Assembly (NCBI GenBank): GCA_964398945.1
Contig: CAYNOT010000008.1
Location: forward strand, 1-64,000
Direction: 5' to 3'
DNA: 64,000 bases
Origin: JBGTGG01 sp964398945
GTDB taxonomy: Bacteria > Bacteroidota > Bacteroidia > Cytophagales > Cyclobacteriaceae
Part shown: in pieces, positions 43,955 through 51,656 of the stretch
Layout of the letters: each line of letters begins with the position of its first letter
Position numbering within the stretch: the first letter of the stretch is position 1
Position numbers and translations under genes: made by a program
The notes under the pieces: model-generated
What the model saw: the letters and a program-made list of their open reading frames with translations, nothing else
Database searches by the model: none
What the model was told of the DNA's origin: nothing

Positions 43955-45079
43955 ATGGACTTTTGGGTTGTTGCACATAATGTCATTTCCCCGCTGGGAG
44001 TTACCACACAGGAAAATTATGCTGCAATCCAAAAAGGAAAGACAGCAATCAAAACCAACCAGGCAGGTCAAACCGTTAGCGCCATTGAGCCTGATTTCCT
44101 GCCACCTTTTTTAGTTGAAAAGAAAATTCCATTCGGGTATACTTCCTTTGAAGAACTGTTGATCCGATCTGTAAAAGATGCCGTATCCTTTTCTTCAATT
44201 GATACTTCCTCCAATCGTGTACTCTTTATCCTTTCCACCACAAAAGGAAATATCGATTTGCTTGAAAAGGAACATACTAAAGAACAATTGCTGCTTTCAT
44301 ATTCTGTGAAGGCTGTTTCGGGTTATTTCAGCAATCCAAATAAACCGGTTGTGGTATCGAATGCGTGCATATCGGGTATTATGGCATTGCTTGTTGCGAA
44401 GCGGTTGATCGAAAGCAAACAATACGACCATGCCATTGTGATGGGTGCAGATGTGCTATCAAAATTTGTATTAGCTGGTTTTCAATCATTGAGTGCCATG
44501 AGCCAATTGCCATGCAAACCATTTGATAAAGACAGGACCGGTATTTCGCTGGGCGAAGCAGCAGCAACTATAGTGGTGAGTAAAGAAAAAAATGTAGGAT
44601 CAATTTCCACGATTAAAATAACAGGAGGAGGACTGAGCAACGATGCCAACCACATTTCCGGGCCCTCTAAAACGGGCGATGAATTGGCAATGGCCATCAA
44701 TCAAGCCTTGAAGGAATCAAAATTGAATGCGTCAGATGTTGATTTCATTTCTGCCCATGGCACGGCTACTGTATATAATGATGAGATGGAAGCGAAAGCA
44801 TTTGAACTTGCCGGGCTTTTATCAAAACCGGTGAATAGCCTGAAAGGCAGTATTGGCCATACCCTTGGTGCAGCAGGGTTGGTTGAGTCTGCATTGAATA
44901 TTGAAGGGCTCTTGCACAATGAAATTTTGCCTACTGTTGGTTTTGAAACATTGGGGGTTTCAAAATCGATTGGTGTGTCAGCGCATTTGAAAAAAACGGA
45001 AACGAATGTCTGCCTGAAAACAGGTTCAGGGTTTGGGGGGTGCAATGCAGCAATAATTTTTGAAAAGCATTTAGCGTAA
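43955..45079 (+). CDS. Ketosynthase 2
   Basis: 374 residues from the ATG at 43955 (an earlier ATG at 43916 lies within the thioesterase). Cys138 in SNACISGIMALL, His in ISAHGTATVYNDEMEAKAF and His in SIGHTLGAAG are all present, so it should be active. The stop shares one base with the next start. Partner of the following half-KS-like gene, probably. Confidence 0.9.
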   Translation: MDFWVVAHNVISPLGVTTQENYAAIQKGKTAIKTNQAGQTVSAIEPDFLPPFLVEKKIPFGYTSFEELLIRSVKDAVSFSSIDTSSNRVLFILSTTKGNIDLLEKEHTKEQLLLSYSVKAVSGYFSNPNKPVVVSNACISGIMALLVAKRLIESKQYDHAIVMGADVLSKFVLAGFQSLSAMSQLPCKPFDKDRTGISLGEAAATIVVSKEKNVGSISTIKITGGGLSNDANHISGPSKTGDELAMAINQALKESKLNASDVDFISAHGTATVYNDEMEAKAFELAGLLSKPVNSLKGSIGHTLGAAGLVESALNIEGLLHNEILPTVGFETLGVSKSIGVSAHLKKTETNVCLKTGSGFGGCNAAIIFEKHLA

Positions 45080-45687
45080 TGGAGGGGAATTATTTAACGG
45101 GTTTTTGTCGCATTCAGGAAGGGAAGATTGTGACCCACGCTAAAAGTTCCCCGGCTTCAACAGAACCCCTTTCTGAATTCCTTGATGAAATGTATTCAAA
45201 AGTGATCCGTGATTATCCGAAGTTTTACAAAATGGATACACTCAGTAAGCTGGGCGTATTGGCAACGGAATTGATTGTTGGCGAAAAAGATTTAACAATG
45301 TATGCACCCGGAGAAATTGCCGTTGTTTTGGCCAACAAACATGCAAGCCTGGATACAGACTTGGCTTTCCGGAAGTCCATTGCTAAAATGGCGAGCCCGG
45401 CATTGTTTGTCTATACGCTGCCCAATATTGTGACGGGCGAAATTTGCATCCGGAATGGTTGGAAAGGGGAGAATGCTTTTTTTGTCCAGGAAACATTTGA
45501 TATGGATTTCCATACCCACTATGTCGATTCACTTCTTGAAACAGGAAATGCGAAAGTATGCCTTGCAGGTTGGGTAGACGTAATAGGGGAAGACCATGAT
45601 GTTTTTTTATATTTGGTCGAGAAAGTGAACCGGGAAGGTTCCATAAAGCATTCAAAAGAAAATTTATTCAACTTGTATACGCAGTAA
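45079..45687 (+). CDS. Half-length ketosynthase-like protein
   Basis: 202 residues. The region DTLSKLGVLATELIVGEK, IAVVLANKHASLDTDLAFRKSI, ASPALFVYTLPNIVTGEICIRNGWKGENAFFVQETF aligns with the N-terminal half of KAS enzymes, up to the active-site helix, where no Cys is present. The C-terminal thiolase half is missing. It is not truncated by a visible stop or shift and has normal spacing, so it seems to be a maintained gene. Possibly a non-catalytic partner of KS 2 or 3. Confidence 0.65.
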   Translation: MEGNYLTGFCRIQEGKIVTHAKSSPASTEPLSEFLDEMYSKVIRDYPKFYKMDTLSKLGVLATELIVGEKDLTMYAPGEIAVVLANKHASLDTDLAFRKSIAKMASPALFVYTLPNIVTGEICIRNGWKGENAFFVQETFDMDFHTHYVDSLLETGNAKVCLAGWVDVIGEDHDVFLYLVEKVNREGSIKHSKENLFNLYTQ

Positions 45688-45688
45688 T

Positions 45689-45946
45689 ATGGACGCATTG
45701 ATGGCCGATCTGAAAGTACAGATCATTGAAGCATTGAATATGAAACATTTAAAACCTGAAGATATTGGTGATGACCAGCCCCTTTTTGTAAAAGGACTGG
45801 GCTTGGATTCAATAGATGCGTTGGAGTTGATCGTGATGATGCAGCAACAATATGGCATTAAAATCAATGACCCGAAGGAAGGGCCACAGGTTTTTCAAAC
45901 GGTGCGGACCATGGCCGAATACATTACGGCCAATAAAAATGCATAA
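45689..45946 (+). CDS. Acyl carrier protein 2
   Basis: 85 residues. Phosphopantetheine Ser in LGLDSIDALELIVMM. Second ACP of the operon; 1 base after the half-KS gene. Two ACPs are usual in aryl-polyene clusters. Confidence 0.95.
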   Translation: MDALMADLKVQIIEALNMKHLKPEDIGDDQPLFVKGLGLDSIDALELIVMMQQQYGIKINDPKEGPQVFQTVRTMAEYITANKNA

Positions 45947-45949
45947 CGC

Positions 45950-47140
45950 TTGAAAGGAACTGTTTCAGTTGTCGGACTCGGTGTGCTATCGGCTATTGGC
46001 AGAGGGGCAACTGAAACACTTCAATCGTTTCAGGCCCATCAAACCGGAATTGGCACCAGCAAATATTTACAGACTGTTCATTCACTTCCTGTTGGGGAAG
46101 TGAAATATTCCAATCCGGAGCTTCAGGAAATTTTAAAATGTAAAAAAAATATTCCGCGTACTGCCTTGCTGGGAATGTTGGCAGCACGCGATGCAGTGGC
46201 GGATTGTGGATTTGACATACATAAATTCCGAACGGGTTTTATTTCGGCTACTACCGTTGGCGGGATGGACCGCACAGAGGGTTTTTTTTCTGATTTCCTT
46301 ACCGATGCCTCAACTGGAAATATTGAAGATGTCCGCTTTCACGAATGTGGCAAGACCACGCAACTCATTGCAGAAGATTTAGGGGTTGCTGATTTTATAT
46401 CCACGATCAATACTGCTTGCTCGTCTTCGGTGAATTCGATTATTTACGGTGCACGGTTAATTGCACATGGCCATCTTGATGTGGTGGTTGCCGGAGGTGC
46501 GGATGCACTTTGTAAATTCACATTGAATGGATTCAACAGCCTGATGATTTTGGACAAGGAACGCTGCCGGCCTTTTGATGCAAGCCGTGCCGGGCTTAAC
46601 CTGGGGGAAGGTGCAGGGTTTGTGGTGTTGGCATCGGAAAAAGCAATACAACAAACGAAGGCACGTGTGCTGGGTTCTATTTCGGGTTACGGAATCAGCA
46701 GTGATGCTTTTCATCAAACAGCTTCTTCACCGGAAGGAAAGGGATCTTTTATTGCAATGGAAAAAGCTTTGGCAATGGCCAATCTTAAACCTTCGGCTAT
46801 TGATTACATAAACTTGCACGGAACGGGAACGGAGAACAATGATTTATCGGAAGGCACTGCGGTGAAAAGATTGTTTGGACCTGCCATGCCGCGTATGAGT
46901 TCAACAAAAAGTTTTACAGGTCATACACTAGGTGCCAGTGGAGGAATTGAATCTGTTTTTTCAGTTTTGTCTTTGATGAAGGGAATTGCATATCCGAACC
47001 TGGGTTTTCAAAATGCGATTCCTGAAACAGGGCTTGTTCCGCAAAAAGAATTTGACTCGGGATTTTCCATTCACCATGTGATGAGCAACTCCTTTGGGTT
47101 TGGTGGTAATTGTTCTTCTGTAATTTTTTCTAAAGAATAA
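45950..47140 (+). CDS. Ketosynthase 3
   Basis: 396 residues from a TTG start (TTG AAA GGA ACT), 3 bases after the ACP stop. Cys157 in INTACSSSVNSI, His in INLHGTGTENND and His in SFTGHTLGASGG. Active triad intact. Directly followed by the CLF-like gene at a 2-base distance, so the two probably form a KS/CLF heterodimer as in type II polyketide and aryl-polyene systems. Confidence 0.92.
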   Translation: MKGTVSVVGLGVLSAIGRGATETLQSFQAHQTGIGTSKYLQTVHSLPVGEVKYSNPELQEILKCKKNIPRTALLGMLAARDAVADCGFDIHKFRTGFISATTVGGMDRTEGFFSDFLTDASTGNIEDVRFHECGKTTQLIAEDLGVADFISTINTACSSSVNSIIYGARLIAHGHLDVVVAGGADALCKFTLNGFNSLMILDKERCRPFDASRAGLNLGEGAGFVVLASEKAIQQTKARVLGSISGYGISSDAFHQTASSPEGKGSFIAMEKALAMANLKPSAIDYINLHGTGTENNDLSEGTAVKRLFGPAMPRMSSTKSFTGHTLGASGGIESVFSVLSLMKGIAYPNLGFQNAIPETGLVPQKEFDSGFSIHHVMSNSFGFGGNCSSVIFSKE

Positions 47141-47142
47141 CC

Positions 47143-48132
47143 ATGTACATCAGCGGCATCGGAGCAATTTCAACACAATCGCCAGAGGGGGAAATAAAAA
47201 TTCCTTTAGTACAAGAAGGAAAGGTACGGGCCATTGAACCCGATTATTCAACATGGATTGATCCGCACCTGCTGCGAAGAATGGGCCGCATTGTGAGTAT
47301 GGGCGTCACTGCCGCTTTTATGGCATTAAAAGATGCGGGTGTTAAAATGCCCGATGCGATTACCACCGGAACAGGGTTTGGTTGCCTGGAAGATACCGGT
47401 ATTTTTTTAGCGAAGATGGTAAAGCAAAAGGAGGAAGGTGTAAACCCAACGCCCTTCATCCAATCAACGCACAATACCATCGGCTCGCAGGTGGCGTTGT
47501 TGTTGGGATGCCATGGGCACAACCAGACTTTTACACACCAATCATTTTCTTTTGAGGGTGCATTGCTGGATGCAAAGATGCTACTTGCTGAACATGCAGA
47601 TCAAAATGTGTTGGTTGGGGCCGTGGATGAAACAACCGAGGTGGGTCATATACTCATGCAGCGGGCGGGGATTTTTGGTAATGGTGTAGCACAAGGTGAG
47701 GGTGCATTTTATTTTTTGTGTACTGCTAAAAAGCAGGAAGAAAGTTATGCCCGGATTATCAATCAACGGACACTTTTTAAACCGGCATCCCTTGAAAGGG
47801 AAATCCAACTTTTTTTAAGTACGAATGAAGTCCATCCAACTGAGATCGATCTTGTATTATTTGGGGGAATGGAACAGCCATGGGACCGCGCAGCCACCCA
47901 AACCATAGAAATACTTTTTCCTGTGGATAAAATTGTGGCGTACAAAAAGTATTCGGGTGAGTTTGCCACATCAGTAGGATTTGCAGTGTGGTGGGCGGGT
48001 TCCATATTGAAGCAAAAAATGGATTTTCCAGTTTCGGTTAATGCAACCCCTCAAAAAATCCTGATTTACAATCCGTATCTTGGTAATCATCATTCCCTAA
48101 TCTTGCTTGAATCGTGCCACGGTACAAAGTAG
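47143..48132 (+). CDS. Chain-length-factor-like KS homologue without active Cys
   Basis: 329 residues. KS N-domain pattern (GIGAISTQSPEGE, DAITTGTGFGCLEDTG, STHNTIGSQVALLLG). The nucleophile helix THQSFSFEGALLDA has Gln133 at the place of Cys, the same change seen in type II PKS chain-length factors; the second His site is also replaced (KKYSGEFATSVG). Non-catalytic partner of KS 3. Overlaps the deacetylase gene by 19 bases. Confidence 0.8.
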   Translation: MYISGIGAISTQSPEGEIKIPLVQEGKVRAIEPDYSTWIDPHLLRRMGRIVSMGVTAAFMALKDAGVKMPDAITTGTGFGCLEDTGIFLAKMVKQKEEGVNPTPFIQSTHNTIGSQVALLLGCHGHNQTFTHQSFSFEGALLDAKMLLAEHADQNVLVGAVDETTEVGHILMQRAGIFGNGVAQGEGAFYFLCTAKKQEESYARIINQRTLFKPASLEREIQLFLSTNEVHPTEIDLVLFGGMEQPWDRAATQTIEILFPVDKIVAYKKYSGEFATSVGFAVWWAGSILKQKMDFPVSVNATPQKILIYNPYLGNHHSLILLESCHGTK

Positions 48133-48887
48133 TCAACACACTTTTTTTAATCCTGATCCTGTTTTTGATTTTGCTGGATTGGTTTCAAGCTGTAGACTGG
48201 AAAGTGTATGCGGGTATTTTTTTAATCTTTATCATCCTACAGGTTTATGGCGCCCTGTATATGTCTTCCGGATTTTTCCTGCCCGCGATTTGCTCCGGTA
48301 AAGGAAACTCAAAAAATATTGCCATCACGTTTGATGATGGCCCGGGTGCAGGTACCGAAAAGGTACTTTCTATTTTAAAGGATTATCAGGTGCAAGCGTG
48401 TTTCTTTTGCATTGGTAAAAACAGTGAGACACATCAGCACTTGCTAAAAGAGATTCACAGGCACGGGCATATTATTGGCAATCATAGTTTTCAACATGGC
48501 TGGAATTTTGACCTGCTTTCTTCCAAAAAAATGAAAGCGGAATTAACGAAGACGGATGATTTTATTGAGTCAACACTGGGCATCAGGCCCAATTTTTTCC
48601 GTCCCCCCTATGGTGTCACCAACCCGAACCTGGCGGCAGCGGTGCGTAATGATTACAAAACGATTGGCTGGTCGGTACGATCATTTGATACGGTAATAAA
48701 AGATCCTGCCAAACTGATGGGGCGCATCACCCGAAACCTAAAAGGAGGTGATATTATTTTGTTTCACGACCACAGTGAATCAACGCAACAAATTTTACCG
48801 GATTTCATTAAACATGTTCAATCAATTGGTTTAAAAATTGTAAGACTGGATGAATTAATTGGAGAAAGTCCGTATACTACAACATGA
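48114..48887 (+). CDS. NodB-type polysaccharide deacetylase with N-terminal membrane helices
   Basis: 257 residues, GTG start. Two hydrophobic segments at residues about 7-24 and 31-50 anchor it in the membrane; then TFDDGP, HSFQH (metal His pair), RPPYG and FHDHSE, the full NodB motif set. It would remove an N-acetyl or O-acyl group. Its substrate in a pigment operon is not obvious; perhaps a glycan acceptor or an acylated intermediate. Confidence 0.9.
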   Translation: MPRYKVVNTLFLILILFLILLDWFQAVDWKVYAGIFLIFIILQVYGALYMSSGFFLPAICSGKGNSKNIAITFDDGPGAGTEKVLSILKDYQVQACFFCIGKNSETHQHLLKEIHRHGHIIGNHSFQHGWNFDLLSSKKMKAELTKTDDFIESTLGIRPNFFRPPYGVTNPNLAAAVRNDYKTIGWSVRSFDTVIKDPAKLMGRITRNLKGGDIILFHDHSESTQQILPDFIKHVQSIGLKIVRLDELIGESPYTTT

Positions 48888-49534
48888 TGAAAATGAGAGC
48901 AAGTGGTGCATTGTTTTTTTGGTTTATGATCCTGCGTTTTTCGGGCCTGGCGCAAACCGATTCATTCAAACCGATTCAAAATTTAGAGCAATTCAAAAAA
49001 ACGTTTTCAGTGGAGTCGAAAAAAGTGAATTCCATTTCCAGTACTTTTCAACAGGAGAAAGTGCTTTCGCTGTTGGAAGAGAAGATGGTTTCTGATGGCA
49101 GGTTTTGGTTTAAACGTGAGAACAAAATCCGGATTGAATATCAACATCCATTTGCATACCTGCTGATCATCAAAAATGATGAGATCATGATCAAGGACCA
49201 CGACAAGCAAAACCGGATGAATGTGAAGTCGAATAAATTGTTTCAACAAATCAATCAGATCATTTTGGATTGTGTACAGGGTTCAATACTTGACAACAAA
49301 GATTTTTCGGTTGCTGCATCTGAAAATTCAGCGTTCTACCAATTGGAAATGAAACCATTATCGAAGGGGCTTCAGGATTTCTTCTCCCGGGTTGTTGTCC
49401 TGGTTGACAAGAAAGACTTCACCGCCAGCGAGCTGAGTTTATACGAGGCAGGTGGCGATTACACAACGATTCATTTTTCAAATAAGCTCTTGAATGCGAA
49501 TATTCCGGACTCGGTATTTGATCTTGCTAAGTAG
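48884..49534 (+). CDS. LolA-like periplasmic lipid/lipoprotein carrier
   Basis: 216 residues, signal peptide to LAQT. LolA-type beta barrel: VNSISSTFQQEKVLSLLEEKMVSDGRFWFKRENKIRIEY, VVVLVDKKDFTASELSLYEAGGDYTTIHF. In aryl-polyene clusters such LolA proteins shuttle the product across the periplasm. Overlaps the previous gene by 4 bases and the lipoprotein gene by 41. Confidence 0.85.
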   Translation: MMKMRASGALFFWFMILRFSGLAQTDSFKPIQNLEQFKKTFSVESKKVNSISSTFQQEKVLSLLEEKMVSDGRFWFKRENKIRIEYQHPFAYLLIIKNDEIMIKDHDKQNRMNVKSNKLFQQINQIILDCVQGSILDNKDFSVAASENSAFYQLEMKPLSKGLQDFFSRVVVLVDKKDFTASELSLYEAGGDYTTIHFSNKLLNANIPDSVFDLAK

Positions 49535-50111
49535 CATCCTCAGCGGATGCGCTACTGCTTACAAGTCGCTTCAACCGGCAGGCAGGGATACGGAGTGTGT
49601 AAATCACTTTACCCCCACGTATCAGAAGAATTGGTTCACCGCTTCAATTGATGTGCGCGGGCATCACCTTTCCGGGCTTTTATTGATCAAACAAATGCCG
49701 GATGGATCGGACAGGATTGTATTCACCAATGAGTTGGGTGTTTCATTTTTTGATTTTGAATTTTCCGATACAGGCTTTAGAGTAGTTCAGGTAATCGACA
49801 AGCTAAATATCAAAGCGGTGATCAATACCCTGAAACAAGATTTTGAGTTGTTGCTTTTGCGCGGATTGGAAACAGCAAGTATTGCAAAGTATACCAGCGA
49901 AAATGAAGCGTACCATACGTTTCCCTGGGATGGTAAAATCAATTACCTTATCACAGATTATGATTGTAAGTTGGTGCGGTTGGAGCGCGGGTCAAAAAAA
50001 AAGAAGCTTGTTCAGATTACGTTCGAAGGGGATAACCACAATCCCAACAAAATTATTGTAAAGCATTTCAATTTTGATATGCAGATTACCTTAACTAAAA
50101 TTGAGCGCTAA
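49494..50111 (+). CDS. Lipoprotein of the export module
   Basis: 205 residues. Lipobox LSGC in RYLILLSSILSGCATAY. The rest (FTASIDVRGHHLSGLLLIKQMPDGSDRIVFTNELGVSFFDFEF) has the look of DUF3261-like or LolB-like lipid acceptors at the outer membrane. Overlaps lolA by 41 bases and the following dehydratase by one base. Probably receives the polyene lipid from the LolA-like protein. Confidence 0.75.
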   Translation: MRIFRTRYLILLSSILSGCATAYKSLQPAGRDTECVNHFTPTYQKNWFTASIDVRGHHLSGLLLIKQMPDGSDRIVFTNELGVSFFDFEFSDTGFRVVQVIDKLNIKAVINTLKQDFELLLLRGLETASIAKYTSENEAYHTFPWDGKINYLITDYDCKLVRLERGSKKKKLVQITFEGDNHNPNKIIVKHFNFDMQITLTKIER

Positions 50112-50476
50112 TGCTATTGGATAGTTTTTTCACCATCGCCAAAATGGAAGGGACCGGACAGGAAATTCAGGCACACCTTACAATCAACAGAAACCATTCG
50201 GTTTTTGACGGCCATTTTCCTCAAGTCCCCGTTGTGCCGGGTGTTTGTATGGTGCAGATGGTGAAAGAGGTTATTGAATTACGGGAAGGCAAAAAATATA
50301 ATTTAATTGCCGGGGACAACATTAAGTTTGTTTCGGTGCTCAATCCTGATGAATATCCTGCGGTGGATGTAAAGATTTTGATCGAAAAAAATAATAACCT
50401 TTCAATAACAGCAACGTTGTTTGCTGGCGAGGTTACTTTCCTTAAATTGAAAGCCGTTTTAGAAGGGGGTGCATGA
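50111..50476 (+). CDS. Hotdog-fold dehydratase 2 (FabZ/ApeI-like)
   Basis: 121 residues. HSVFDGHFPQVPVVPGVCMVQMVKEV carries the FabZ GHFP His and the PGV loop; a Gln stands in the place of the usual Glu. Likely removes water from the 3-hydroxyacyl-ACP. Overlaps the glycosyltransferase start by 4 bases. Confidence 0.88.
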   Translation: MLLDSFFTIAKMEGTGQEIQAHLTINRNHSVFDGHFPQVPVVPGVCMVQMVKEVIELREGKKYNLIAGDNIKFVSVLNPDEYPAVDVKILIEKNNNLSITATLFAGEVTFLKLKAVLEGGA

Positions 50477-51285
50477 ACGCAGAAATCCGGCAGAAATTCA
50501 AAGACTTGAATGTTGGGGTATTGATCCCGACCTACAACAACGCGGCTTCATTGGAAGGTGTGTTGCGCAGTGTACTCGAATATACTGATCGTGTGCTTGT
50601 TGTGAATGATGGTTCTACGGATGGCACGGAAAAAATTGTTTCCCGCTTTACGGAAGTGGAATTGGTTTCCTATCCAAAAAATATTGGTAAAGGCTGGGCG
50701 TTGCGAAAGGGATTTGCCCATGCCTTACAGAAGGGATTCGATTATGTGATTACCCTCGATTCCGATGGTCAGCATAGCCCAACTGATTTACCTGCTTTTT
50801 TATCGGAGATAGAAGTGTTCCCGAATACGATTATTATGGGGGCCCGAAATATGGAGCAGGCTTCTGTTCCCGGCAAAAGCAGCTTCGGAAATAAATTTTC
50901 AAATTTTTGGTTCTGGTTTGAGACCGGTATCCGGCTGCCGGATACGCAAACGGGTTTTCGGTGTTATCCGGTCCGCGCGATGGAAGGCATGAAGTTTTTC
51001 ACACGAAAGTTTGAATTTGAAATTGAGGTGATCGTGCGCAGTGTTTGGAAGGGGATCGGGATCACGTTTGTGCCCGTAAATGTTTATTACCCACCAAAGG
51101 AAGAGCGCGTTTCCCACTTTCGTCCGTTTACCGACTTTGCGCGCATCAGTGTGCTGAATACCGTGTTGGTAACCCTGGCACTGCTCTATTATAAACCACG
51201 GGATTTTTTCCTGAGCATTAAAAAAAAAACTTTCGTCAGGTCATTTTCGATTTATTCTCAAACCCGGGGGAGTCTGACGCAATAA
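50473..51285 (+). CDS. Family 2 glycosyltransferase, separated from its DUF2062 tail by a shift
   Basis: 270 residues. GT-A fold: VLIPTYNNAASLEGVL, VVNDGSTDGTEKIV, DYVITLDSDGQHSPTDLPAF (DSD metal site), TGFRCYP. The last 17 residues (after PRDFFLSIKKK) are non-family and stop at 51285. In the -1 frame a normal continuation (KKNFRQVIFDLFSNPGESD ... GFGVFMGIVPVWG) joins the DUF2062 gene. The break is at 10 A residues (51220-51229). Confidence 0.85.
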   Translation: MNAEIRQKFKDLNVGVLIPTYNNAASLEGVLRSVLEYTDRVLVVNDGSTDGTEKIVSRFTEVELVSYPKNIGKGWALRKGFAHALQKGFDYVITLDSDGQHSPTDLPAFLSEIEVFPNTIIMGARNMEQASVPGKSSFGNKFSNFWFWFETGIRLPDTQTGFRCYPVRAMEGMKFFTRKFEFEIEVIVRSVWKGIGITFVPVNVYYPPKEERVSHFRPFTDFARISVLNTVLVTLALLYYKPRDFFLSIKKKTFVRSFSIYSQTRGSLTQ

Positions 51286-51314
51286 AAGCTACCTCTATCG
51301 GCTTTGGGGTTTTC

Positions 51315-51650
51315 ATGGGCATTGTTCCGGTTTGGGGGTTTCAATTGATTATCGCCATCGCGCTTTCGATTTATTTTAAGTTAAACAAAGGGTTGGTAAT
51401 CCTTTCGGCCAACATCAGCCTTCCACCACTCATTCCAGTTATCTTATTTTTGAGCCATTATGTGGGCGGGTTTTGGTTTGGTGAAAATGCAGTTACATTC
51501 TCGTTTGAGAAAGGACTTACACTTGAATTTTTTAGTGAAAGTTTATTGCAGTATATAATGGGTGGCGTTACGCTTGCAGTTTTTGCGGGATTGTCATTTG
51601 GTGGGTTTAGTTATTTAATGATGAAAGCAGTAAAGAAAAAAAGCGGGTAA
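51315..51650 (+). CDS. DUF2062 membrane domain, C-terminal part of a split glycosyltransferase
   Basis: 111 residues from the first ATG; the coding pattern actually runs from about 51222 in this frame (KKNFRQVIFDLFSNPGESDAIKATSIGFGVF). Two to three TM segments (FQLIIAIALSIYFKL, LPPLIPVILFLSHYV, GGVTLAVFAGLSFGGFSYLMM). In Bacteroidota DUF2062 is often fused to such GT2 enzymes to hold them to the membrane. A free-standing product from 51315 would lack the first conserved stretch. Confidence 0.8.
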   Translation: MGIVPVWGFQLIIAIALSIYFKLNKGLVILSANISLPPLIPVILFLSHYVGGFWFGENAVTFSFEKGLTLEFFSESLLQYIMGGVTLAVFAGLSFGGFSYLMMKAVKKKSG

Positions 51651-51656
51651 GCGGGT

